From Diprion similis (taxonomy: Eukaryota > Arthropoda > Insecta > Hymenoptera > Diprionidae), in the NCBI RefSeq assembly GCF_021155765.1, contig NC_060113.1, positions 5,533,001 to 5,597,000 on the forward strand: DNA of 64,000 bases. The letters run 5' to 3'. A program made the translations under genes and the position numbers. Within the stretch, counting starts at the first letter, position 1; each line of letters begins with the position of its first letter. Below, in pieces: positions 27,901 to 39,341 of this stretch. The notes beneath the pieces were generated by a model, which was not told the origin of the DNA, did no database searches, and was given only the letters and a program-made list of their open reading frames with translations.

Positions 27901-28106
27901 ACCTAAGTAGAGCGATGATAAATTGCGCTGATGAGTGGCCGCTAAACGAACTTTAATCTCTATTGTTTATGCCGATTTTTAACGATTCCATCGTAGCGAT
28001 GGAGAGTCTTACCTATCAGCATTTGTGACATCACAGCAGCCATTCCTTTCGTCAGATCGTAGATGTACAGTTCAACGATTGTACCGACTTCCTCGGAATC
28101 ATCCAT
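18955..28106 (-). CDS. PPPDE isopeptidase (DESI type) fused to a C-terminal PUL domain
   Basis: Ten exons, 5' to 3': 28106-28013, 25676-25585, 23181-23072, 22954-22832, 22703-22551, 21801-21629, 21355-21056, 20971-20781, 20657-20469, 19188-18955, giving 552 residues. Residues 10-150 are the PPPDE thiol peptidase fold of DESI-1, a deSUMOylating/deubiquitinating enzyme. The catalytic pair is visible: His40 in 'EGIWHTAIV' and Cys110 in 'KHNCNCF'. A Lys-rich linker follows (about 207-226), then a predominantly helical region whose end (about 330-552) reads as a PUL domain ('RGAAIIHNLACKE', 'LARFTQISGQEVPQLIQ'), the p97/Cdc48-tail-binding module of PLAA/Ufd3. Weak points: the donor ending exon 5 is GTCTCG, the exon 7 donor is GTTTTT, and exon 6 could end 6 bases later at a GTGAGA site. 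Phases match throughout. If the weak donor is not used, this is two adjacent genes. Confidence 0.78.
22523..28106 (-). CDS. Catalytic-only short form of the PPPDE gene (alternative 3' end)
   Basis: If the exon starting at 22703 is read through instead of spliced at 22551, the frame stays open to a TAG at 22523-22525. This gives 199 residues, close to the 168 of human DESI1, with an added basic tail ending 'RPFSKRK'. The PPPDE domain with His40 and Cys110 is intact, and the PUL region is absent. Exons: 28106-28013, 25676-25585, 23181-23072, 22954-22832, 22703-22523. This may be the main product, or one of two isoforms alongside the long PUL form. The sequence alone cannot decide. Confidence 0.6.
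24743..24790. repeat. AGACGA-type short tandem repeat
   Basis: Purine-rich tract with several consecutive GAGACGAA units. It is simple sequence inside an intron. Confidence 0.7.
25211..25466. repeat. Diverged direct repeat with an inner hairpin
   Basis: Two segments of about 66 bases (25211-25276 and 25398-25465) share spaced matches, including CGCGACTTTAG in both. Between them, GTACCTGCACAATTGAA (about 25312) is matched by an inverted copy ending at about 25381. This is probably a decayed repeat inside a PPPDE intron. Confidence 0.4.
25677..28012 (-). other. Second-position intron of the PPPDE gene
   Basis: A 2.3-kb intron separating the start exon from the exon with catalytic His40. It has no recognisable gene or clear repeat. 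The open frames at 27552-27743 (-) and 27724-27906 (+) lack any domain. Confidence 0.5.
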
Positions 28107-30902
28107 GTTGTCTGCCTGCAATTTTAATTAACAAAATTAGCACAACTTCTTTCATCGCATTTCTACGAAAGATTTTCTTTTACAGACAGTAAAATCGGGA
28201 AGTATGTACATGTTATTGCAATATGGCGAACATGATTGTCAAAACTGACGAACAAAAGTTTTGGCATTTGAAAACTTGTCTTAGTTTATCTATCCCCAGA
28301 AATTACTTATATTCGGATAAAAATAAACAACAATGATTTTAAATTGAATCCCTTCGCGTGGACCAACTTGATCGTTGCTTTAATTTTAATTGTGAACAAT
28401 TGTGAGCTTTCGGAAAAAAGACACCAATCTGGACGAGGAAAGGAAATGTTGGAGATGCGTTTCCTTTTTCGAAGGAAGAGCGCAAGCATGAGAAAAAAAA
28501 ATTATAACGATGCTGATGTTTTTTACGAGTACCGTAACTTGTAACGAAAGAGATAAGATCGGCGAACCAGCGGTGGTAAAAAGCCATGTTTTATTGTATC
28601 TCGAAAATTTATTGCAGCATCACTTATTACGAAGCTTTAAGATAGTTGTTTATACTACTAAAAGTGAATTTAGTCGATTTTCAAAATAAGTATGAGAATA
28701 TACGTTTATCGCTGCTGTTAAGATATGACGACAGAGTAAGCATACAGATTGATGTCCAACCACCAGTTCAACAATGAATTTATATAATTTTCGAAACGAT
28801 TACGAAACGGCTGAGATAAAGTTTTGGTTAAAATTTACGTACGGAGGTATTTTTAAGTTTGGGTATACAGAGTGTCCTCCTCTTCTACACATTTTGCCAG
28901 TACCTAGATGTAGACCTTGAATGCATATAAGTTTAGTCCAATTGTTTGAACTACTTGCGACCTGTCGTCGGAAAATCATTGAAAGTCGTCCAAGTTTTCT
29001 AATTGCTCGGTTCTTTTAGAAATTTTTCTAGGGCGTGAAATGTAGGCCAAGATCAATCCTGGGGAACGGAGAATTTCAGGATTTTTTTTCTTTTGGTGAT
29101 ACTTTTCCTGTCAATTTCATGTACATACATACATCACACTTCTGAAAAAGCTATCCGCCTTTATCGCGACTGATTACTTGGTACTGAGAATTTTCCCCTG
29201 GCGTGAAGTACGTTACGAGCAAATATCGTAAAATAAAATCCGTAAAAAAACAACTGATTTAACAAACTAAAGTTTGGTGAATACGTATAGGAATAGAAAA
29301 GCCGAGTTGTAAAAATTTTCGGAAAAATCACATTTTGGGATTATTTTTAAGCGACACGAGTCTTTTACTTGGTATCTTTATGATCCCTGTCAAAGGGAAA
29401 TTAATTTTTTTTTTTTTTCTTATCACCAATGTTACGAATACGTCATTTTAATCAGATTCGTAAGTCGATTCTCATCAGCTACACATTCATAAGTAAATTT
29501 CAATTCTGGACTGTGTGAACATCAATTCGATAAAAGCGTTAAATTTTACTGAGAGTGGGTAAAATTAATGCGAACATCCGTGCCAGAGGATAAAGAAGCT
29601 TTGTAAGCACTGCATGTGTAGCTTGGCGGCTACATCGAATGCCAAGATTGTTTGTAACTATAATTCACCGTCCACGTGCGCGGAAGGTAAAACTGACAAG
29701 ATAACATGACCCGTCACTATCGTAAGTATACCGCATACTAGATATAAGAATGCAATATGCAATTCGAGAAATGATCTGCATTTTAAAGCAGCGCTTAATC
29801 GTTGTTACGTCAACAACGCTGAATATACTCAATAGAGAATTCTCAATTTCTTTCTGAGAGTAATGTGAATCAGTTTTACATCGCGTAAAAATCCTCCGAT
29901 CGCAATATTACAGATGGATTTTTGCAACGAGTAGAAGCTCGTTGTTCAAATTTTTCTGCATCATATGACTATCGTATAGCTTGTTTATCGAATCAAAGGA
30001 ATTACGGCAAATCGCTCTCGTATACACATGTACGAATTTTGTTGGTTTTCACATCACATTGCGAATAAAGCGCGAGCTTATATAAATGGATCCTAGTTCC
30101 TTGCGAAATGTATAGCTATATTATTGAGCATTTCGTCTTTCTTCTGCTGCAATTTTTTATCAAGAAAAATTGTCAAATAACGATTTAGGCATGGCTTTTA
30201 GATAGGTGTATAAAATTCTGGAATCAACTTGAAAATGGAATTTTGCCAGGCTTTTGATGTCATACGCTTCGAAAATATTGTTTTCAGGGATTCGCGCAGC
30301 AAATAAATAACTTATATAGGAAAGAACGCATCGCGATACGTGGAAAATATTTGTTTCCATTCATTTCATCATTTTACCCACTACACAAGCCTGCCGGAAT
30401 TTGCAATATTTTTTTTCTGGCAACGTTTTGCAGTTAAATTAGCAAGGTCTGTGAGTAAAACTTGAAGGAACCATGATTCCATGAAAATCGAACATGACGG
30501 TACTTTTAACCCGTATATCCAGGCTATTGTTTATCATTTCGACTTCAGATTTTAATTATTGCCGATTGAATACTGCGGTGACTTATACGGCAATAGTAAA
30601 AAAATCCAAAAACAGTAAACTGCGATGTAGTTATCAGATTTGAAACCGCGTGCTATAATCGATCGATCAAGTATCGCGTTACAAGAGTAAATCGGGACTT
30701 GGGAAAGATGGATCGGTTGAATATGACCGGCGTATAATCAATGATCTATGGAACAAAGAGGAATGCAGGAGAACTGGACAGTTTCCAAAATAGCAAAATC
30801 TCCTTAGTCACGATCTTAAAGAAGTAAAAAATCTGTACAACGATCGTACCCAATCTATACTGACAAAGAATGACACCATCATTAATCAATCAAGTGACAT
30901 AC
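28107..30902 (-). other. 5' UTR intron of the PPPDE gene
   Basis: The start exon has a clear acceptor (TTGCAG) 9 bases before the ATG, so the mRNA begins further right. Translating both strands of this 2.8-kb interval shows nothing recognisable. Confidence 0.5.
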
Positions 30903-31060
30903 CTTGACCGGTGAATATTTGAGTTCTAACAACGAGACGAAGAGATCTTCACGGTAACTCTGAAGAAAGTAAGGAGTCGATGATGATGATGACGATGACG
31001 ATGCCGATGGCGAAGAATGGTTATCACTCGATGATAGTGTCAGTGATGGCTCGTGAGGAA
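30903..31060 (-). other. Probable non-coding first exon of the PPPDE gene
   Basis: A consensus donor (CAAG|GTATGT) lies with its last exon base at 30903. Upstream on the - strand the frame is open and Ser-rich, and it would join in phase to the exon with the ATG. It contains no AUG before an in-frame stop near 31069, so translation should begin at 28106. The right end of the exon is not determined; the region to about 31.5 kb is richer in G+C and may hold the promoter. Confidence 0.45.
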
Positions 31061-34000
31061 GTCTGGTTTCTTATGGTATCTACCCCCGAGTGCAGGTGGT
31101 GTACCGTGAAAATTAAGGAGTAGTGTTGGGACTGAGCGTGCGCTGACCCTCCTGGCAACGGATGAAGCCAGTTGGTGCAGTTCGCAGGCGGCAGACCTGT
31201 TGCCGCGAAGTCGTGGGGCGAGCTTGAAAGGCAACCACACTCCACCGGTACCACCCGACAAATACCATCTTTCCAGAGAAATAACAAGGTGGAGAGCCAA
31301 GCTGCGAAGTAAGGACGGTGCGGTTACACACTCGACACTTCCACCTGCCAACCCACGATATTCTTGGGGCACAGAGCACCGCTCCGATTCCCTACCTACG
31401 TTTCTCCCTAATAATAGATCCCTAGTATTTTCCACTCTCTATATGCCTCTTCGTTGTTCGTTGTCGACAAGGGTTACCTACGCGGCGGTCATCGAGATAC
31501 TCCACTTATACTCTCACAAGTCAGGCTTGGATAAGCCCGCTTGGCACAAATTTGCTATTAAAACGACGCGGAGATTCGAATTTTGAATTGGAAAACTGGG
31601 GTGACCTTGAACGTGGAAAAATTTCTCTCCTAAGAAACGTAAACATGTCAAAATGCAGGGAATAATACGCATCTACGTCTGCGGATGGTAGATCGGAATA
31701 TGTCCTTTTTTATAACGACATAATTTCAATTCTTTGCGGATAGAGGAAAGGACGAAAATTAATTTGTATTCAATTGGATTCAAGTATGCGACCAGTTTCA
31801 TGTTGTTTACCGAATTACGATTTTTGAGTCTCGATATTGACGTAGATTGCTTATTTCGCATTGGCATACATATTAATAATAGTTAGACACGTGACGGATA
31901 AATGTTTATTGGATCGTAACAAGAATTTTATGGCGTTGTAACGAGAAGTCACGAGGTGCTGTATACGTATACGAGCGCCTGAGCGACTGCAATATGACTT
32001 GCAAAATTGGCCGACGGGTTGTCTGCGTGCAAGAGCAGTGACACAATCATTGATAAACTGCGTCATAATATGATGTAGGCGAGTGGGGAAATTTATATTT
32101 TGGATCAGTACCGAAATCTTCGAAGTTCCTTCCGGCCACAGCGATAGAAACAGTGATAGAAAAAGATGGCGGAAAATGGTTTGTCATTGGTTTCCATTGC
32201 GGTTTAGGACTTGATTTTTAAAACCAATATCTCGTGAAGGATCGGAAATTTAACGAGGAGTCATGAGAGGTAAAACACATAGTCACATTTAGTAGCTAGC
32301 TTGTAAGAGCGATGATTAGTACAGTGGAAAAGTATGAAGGCAAAAAATCTTGCAGTTACTAAGAGTTTACTTTAATGATCACGCACCGCAGATAATTTGA
32401 GATCCATAGAAGCACAGGACAACGGCTTTTACGCGGTTAATTCTTTTTAAAACCGTGACTAATCATGCTGTACTTACCAGTATTAAACTCAAAAGCACCG
32501 TGATTGATACAATATTAACATAACGCGAACACAAAAATAATAATAACAACGATTGTAATCCAAATGTGAAAAGACGTATACAGAATGAAGAGGCAACTCG
32601 TTAATGCCGGAGACATCCTGATACCCAGATGAATTATTAATTAACTGCCAAACAAATCGATTGTTATTCTTATTATATGTGTTTATTTTTATAACACATG
32701 CAATTATAAATACGTATGCAATAAACATACAACATTAGACACAAATGTGCATACATGTGTGTGTCAATGTGCTGTCTATGCTTCCGCCTATGATACGTGG
32801 ATAGATCTGCAACCTGTTTAATAATGTATCGGACCGAGTGTACAGTCTAATTTAAAAACTGTCCGAAGAGAGAAAACGAAATTAAACATCCGCTAAGAAG
32901 GCGCGACTGAAACTGATGTAGTTAAATTCGACGAGAACCAAATATTTCTTTGACGTAGAAGGGAAAAAATTACGAAATCCGCGAATTTGAGTCAAAACAT
33001 CCGTTTATCAGCTGCACTTTCGTACAATTTTTGTTGGCGAATGTTTGATATGAACGTCTGATAGAATTCATTATATTCATGAACAAAACATAAATTTATC
33101 ATTTTCTGCTTGTAATGCAGTTTGTTAGATTATTTCTTTGGTTAATTGGTAATAATAATGGAAATTGGACAGAAGTTTACATAGATTTGGGATAGAAAGT
33201 TTTTATCATTCTTGTGCGAAGTCGAGAGGGTATAATCGTTCCAATGAAATTCAAATTTATCGTATAACTTCAGTTCGAACATTAGGAATCTGATTTATCA
33301 CGATGTTGAAGTTGGTAACGTTATCGTAACGTAAGGGAACATCGGGAAAAACTTCACTGCATGAAAATTTAAAAATGAATTTCATAAAGCAAAGATTTCA
33401 AAACATGGTTTAATGATTTTAAAAAATTCCATGGTCACGGAATAATAGTTTTTCCCTAACACGAATCGTTACGATAATGTAACTAACTTCAACATGATGA
33501 TATATTATACAATATCACGAATTTTTGTTTCCGAGGGTTTTCCGACCGGACTGTACCGATCGACGTGTCCTATTCCATTCCTAAATAATAACTTTGAGAT
33601 TTTTCATCTCTCTATCGGCTATAATGCACCATTGCACATTCGTAGAATGAAAAATATATCAGCTGGTGATGATTTTCTATAATAAATGGGATGAGACGGC
33701 GAGAGTTGCCGAGGAAAATTCGGATCATCTAGAAGAAGCGGGGCCCTCCTCTTTTTATTGAGCCCGCACGCGGCTGATACGCGAGTGTCAGTGGCTCCTT
33801 GACGACGAGAATAGAGTCGAGTCCTCGACTCGGGTTGAAATATCTCTCAATTTAACGTTTAAAAAGCTGTCGCGCAGGGTCAGGCGAAGTAATATTAACC
33901 GATTATCGTGGACTCTGATGAACGGCGATAAAATAAAGGGGGTAACGTAATTGGTTACGCGCGATCGCGAGTGATAATTATAAAACAGAAAACTTACCGT

Positions 34001-34167
34001 GTAGTAATACTTGAGCGTAGAGAGGTTATGGGCACATAAGGTTGACTCGGCAGTTTTTCCACAGCTGACTAGGGATTTTGATCGGGCTTTGTTAAGACAG
34101 GCAAGCCTTGTGGCAGCGGGCTCGAAACTCTCTCTCGAACAGCTGATGCTTCTGGAATACCGGCGAA
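31061..34167. other. Divergent promoter region between the PPPDE gene and NPL4
   Basis: About 3 kb separates two genes transcribed away from each other. Overlapping open frames at 31024-31586 on both strands reflect higher G+C, not a recognisable protein. A MITE lies at 33305-33493. The NPL4 5' UTR should occupy the last part before 34168. Confidence 0.5.
33305..33493. repeat. MITE of the TTGAAGTT...ACTTCAA family, copy 1
   Basis: A 189-base element with ends that are inverted copies of TTGAAGTTGGTAACGTTATC. Related copies lie at about 35417-35618 and 50288-50495. No coding capacity. Confidence 0.7.
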
Positions 34168-37100
34168 ATGTCAAAATCAACGCTAATTGTAAGTCTACTT
34201 AAATCCGCACCGTCACCTCTCCCTCAAATATCTGACAAATTAACTCATCCAACTGTATCGATAACCGTAGATATTTATTCGCTGTAACGCGCTTTCATTC
34301 TCCCCGACCCACGCCGCGTTTTGCGCCTTTGTCGTTACGTACGATAGGGAAGAAAATAATATCTACATGTCTATGCATGTTATATATGTATAATACGTTA
34401 TTGAAATATTAGAGAAAGTATTTTTCTCGATTTTATACCCTACCAGGGAAAAATACTGTTAATTTATTTCACTGCGATGCAAATTCCTTTCGTGCGATTC
34501 CTCATTTTATTATTTAATTTTCAGACTCTCAGAGTTCAATCACCCGAGGGCACCAAACGGATAGAAGTGAGACCGACTGATACAGTTCGTGATCTCTTTG
34601 AAAAGGTTTGACTTGTTTGGCAATTTATTTTGCAAAAGAAATTGTCAATATTGAGATATATTGTACCTCTACTTGTTATTTGCAAGAGCGAATTCCAATT
34701 CTCATAATTTTTATTTACGTGAAAATTCCTTCTAAATGGTCGCTGTAAGTGCTGGCCTTTGTGAATTAAAGTAAGTTAAGCCACTGGCTGAAGTTTGTGC
34801 GCACAGTTTATCATGTTTGAGCTGAGAGCCATCTACTGTCGGTAAAGATAACATAATTTTCTCTAGTCATTGTTCTCCTTGCAATATGTTTCAAATACTG
34901 TTTATACTAATAACGAAGCAATATATGATTCAATGATATCAATAGACTTGGAAAGAATTGTTCATAATGTAGTCGTTTGAAAAACTATAAAGTGAATCAG
35001 AGTTTCCTTGGAGGTACCTGGATTAACGATGTTGTCGGCGACTCATGTTTTAGGTACACGACGCGTTTAACTTGGACAGCTTTAGTTTTGGCTTATATAA
35101 ACTGAAAAATCACAAGGATGAACTCGTATCTTCTCGAAGCAAGACAGTCCTTGGGACAGGATTGTCTCACGGCGATATGGTCTACCTTGTGCCCCTTAAT
35201 GGCACGGTATTATGGCCACAGGATGGACCGTCGACTAGTAGTGCCTCCATAAATATTCCTGCCGGTAATCTTCACTGAGATGTTAAAAGTATATGTTATA
35301 ATACTCGCAAGTAGCAATACTTTGATGTCTTATATATAGTTAATATCAATCATCGCGCAATGTAAAAGTATTTCGAGTAAAAAGTCAGGAATGAATTTTT
35401 CAAGTATTGAATCTGATCGAAGTTCGTAACGTTATTGTAATGATGCGTCATTGGAAAAAAAAATCATCTTCTACAAGTTCAGAATTACCTGAAATTTAAT
35501 GAACCGTTATAAATTATTAACAAGCCCTGATCTTGTGGATTCAACTCCTCTAGTTATTCCGAAGTTGTGAAATAATAATTTTTGTTCCAACGATTTGTTA
35601 TGTTAACGTTACTGACTGCAGCCTCATAAAATTAAAACCTAATACAGTTAACTGACCTTAGCAGAACCAATGCCGAGTACGAGCAGATTGTCGCAGGGAT
35701 CTATGGCCATCAATTCATCTCGACCTCTTGCCAATGTTACGGAAGATGAGGTAGATCAACAACTGTGGAAGCTTGATGGCAAGATACAGCAGAAGCGTGA
35801 TGAGAAATTGTGAGTGTGGTATATAATTATCATCCACTATGCGTTCACATTGTCAATCCGTTTGATTTCTTTTCTACTAATGTTCCCTCGAGCACTCAAA
35901 GGTGAATTTTGAGAGATTAAATCGATTATAAGTGAAAAGAAATGAAGAATTTTTCTAAATTAAAGGCAGTACTCGATTAATATCTATTGCTATTCATAAT
36001 CCTAATATTTACAGATGCCGCCATGGTGCAAACGGGTGCTGTGTACACTGCTCACCGTTAGAACCATTCGACGAAGCATATCTCAAGGAGCAAAACATCA
36101 AGCATTTATCATTCCACTCGTACCTCAGAAAGCTCACAGCTGGTGTTGATAGGTATGTCGTTACGTAGACACTAAAAATATTTGGAAGCCATAGTAAAAA
36201 AATATTATAATTGATAGAAGTAGATGAATTTTTCGAAATGAAAGAGTATTATCGTTTAATTTCAAACTCGTCATCATTCACAGGGGAAAATTTCTTCAAC
36301 TGGAGGACATAAGTTGTCGCATAAAGACAGGCTGCAAAGATCATCCACCATGGCCTCGTGGGATTTGCAGTAAATGTCAGCCTAATGCCATTACGTTGAA
36401 TCGGCAACAGTATCGTCACGTTGATAACGTTATGTTTGAGAATGCTAGTCTAGTAGAGCGCTTTTTGAACTACTGGCGTAGTACCGGACATCAACGTGTC
36501 GGTTATCTCTATGGAAGATATGAAATACACTCGGACGTACCCCTAGGCATTAGGGCTGTAGTTGCTGCAATATACGAACCCCCACAAGTAAGTTGTAACA
36601 TTTGTAAAATATTAAAACTCCTCAAATCACAAAATCTATATTTATTTTATCTACAAATGGCATAAAATTCCTTTCAGGACAGCACAAGAGATACTGTATC
36701 TCTCTTACCAGATCCAAGACAAGAATTAGTCGATGAACTTGCCCGACTTCTTGGTTTGCAAAGAGTGGGGTGGATATTCACAGATTTAATTGCTGAAGAT
36801 GTTAAAAAAGGCACGGTACGTATTGGCCGACGTCCAAGCTTTAATTTTCATTTTGAAACAAACGCAACAACGAGATCTGTGGATCATACAATATTCAAAA
36901 ATAATTAATTGTATATGAACGTGTATTTTTTCAGGTGAAACACGTCAGAAATATAGACAGTCACTTTTTATCAGCACAAGAGTGTATTATGGCGGGATAC
37001 TTTCAAAACCAGCATCCAAATCCATGCCGTTTTTCACCGAGTGGTAATTTCGGATCAAAGTTCGTCACAGTTTGTGTCACAGGTAATGCATAATTTCTGT

Positions 37101-38929
37101 ACAATTAACAATCTATTAATCACAGTGTTTGTCATATTTGTTGTATTATTCTGTACAGTATGGTATAAACTCACTGCGATGCACCTTCTAGTAATCAGAG
37201 CCCTTCGCTTTACATTGCAATCAAAAGGTGTTTGCAGAATATTCTTTACCTTTTCTTTTGATCTCCAGGTGACGATAAGAATCAAGTGCACATGGAAGGA
37301 TATGAAGTCTCTAATCAGTGTATGGCATTGGTACGTGATGGGTGTCTAGTCCCAACCAAGGATGCGCAGGAGCTTGGCTACGTTATTGAGTCCACGGATA
37401 AGCAATATGTTCCTGATGTTTACTATAAGGTAAGTGACAACTTCCTTTTTGTTTTAGTTCATCTTGTTGAATTTTATGAAATATCGCGAGGCTTCCAAAC
37501 AGTAGATCCGTGTAGTTTGTTAATCAGTATTCAACATTGGAAGTGTATATGGTTCGAATGATTTATACGTTTGGGAATATGGAGAAATAATTTTTGGGTG
37601 GGTAAATTCAATTTCAGCTTCTTTCGAGTATTCGTTTAAATGCTAAAATAATATATAATATGGAGTGAGAAATTAAATGCGGTAATTAAGTTTCCGTCAC
37701 GTACTTATTTTATTTTCGAACATTTTTTTCCGCGCACATATATTGGATGGTTCACATGTTTTACAACGATGAGGTTGTCAAACATTGATTGTTATAATCA
37801 CCTTTTTTTCTCACGTTAAAAAGTGAATCGTTAAATACAGCAGCATTGAAATGCTCATAATTTTTCGGTTATACGATCTTCAACAATTTTAATAACATGG
37901 CTTTGAGATATTTAGAATTTTTTTACCACGTAACTTAATTTCAAACGGTGCTATTCAAATACTTTTTACATTTAACGTTTTTTTATACTCGCATTTATAC
38001 ACGTATTTTTTTTGTATACATATATTTATTGATATTTCTGCTGCTGATAACAGTGGCTATATATTCAATTTCAACTACTGTTTTGAACTACTCAACTACT
38101 GCGAGCCATAAATCTCTAATCATTCGTTGCAAACTTAATTAACCACACACCGTCTTGTAACATCCAACACATTCAGACAATCGTATGATTTGGAATAGTA
38201 GGGAAATTGAAAATTTATCAATTTCGAAATTCTGGAAAGAGGGAAATTCTTGAAATAAATGGTATACTATTTTCACCCTCTTTCCTAAAGATCAAACATT
38301 CACATTTCAATTTCCTATACAATTATGATCTGCTATTATAATCCCTATGTGGCAAGTTCTATTTCTTCCATAAGAGGCTCTTAACTATCTCTGTTCACAT
38401 TCATTATTTTCCATAGTAGATTATAAATATATTTTTGTCACAACGAGCTATTCGGTTCTTTGACTAAATATAGTAATAAACCTAAATTTGAAAATATAAC
38501 TAAAATTCGGACCAAGCGAAGTACTTGCATTATTAAGAATGGCAACAGTTTATAACTGAAAAATGATCGATTAAATTTACAGCATGTTTCAGGTAACAAT
38601 CGTTTACCTTGTACATATACAACTATTATTATTTTTAGTAATTTGGTTCTTTGATTCATGTTACCGCAATCAGACGAAGTAGTAAACTTACTATTTCCTA
38701 TAAAATGTATAGTTGGCAGAGAATATGTAAAAAAAAAAAAAAAAAAAAAAAACACAATTTAATTAACTTTTATAGATTCATATATGTATATGGGGGAAAA
38801 TATATGATAATTTACAAAGTATGATCGTTTCCATCAAAGACAAAGGCAAGGATAAATCGACGGTATCTGATATCTGTAATATAAGCTACAAGCTACTGCT
38901 TTGTCACATTCAGAAAATATGTGGTTGTG

Positions 38930-39000
<71 letters not shown>

Positions 39001-39310
39001 TCATTCTTTATCTATATACAGGTTGGCCACCGACTTCGCTCAATTTAGTTGTTAGGCACGTCGAGCCTAGATGATATATATTTTTTTTTTTTTTTTCCAA
39101 CACAAAATTGAAAAGAGAACGGAACTCGGAGTGGCCACCTATTAATCGATAATCGTAACGGTATTTCTAATTTATCGTAATGCGGTATACGTGTTTATAG
39201 TCGTTATTAGCTAATTAACAAGAGTTAAAACTTTCAAGTTCAACATCAATTGAGGTTTCCGAAAAAGGCATTTTGCGACGACAACGAGGACGAGCAGATA
39301 CTATAATATT

Positions 39311-39341
<31 letters not shown>

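Noticed and set aside
31024-31586. Several overlapping open frames on both strands, the longest 131 and 128 codons
   Set aside because: They overlap one another in different frames and strands, have no domain, and lie where G+C is higher near a presumed promoter. This is what chance gives.
38821-39048. 75-codon frame with a long Ile-Tyr run
   Set aside because: It is a translation of the (TA)n microsatellite.
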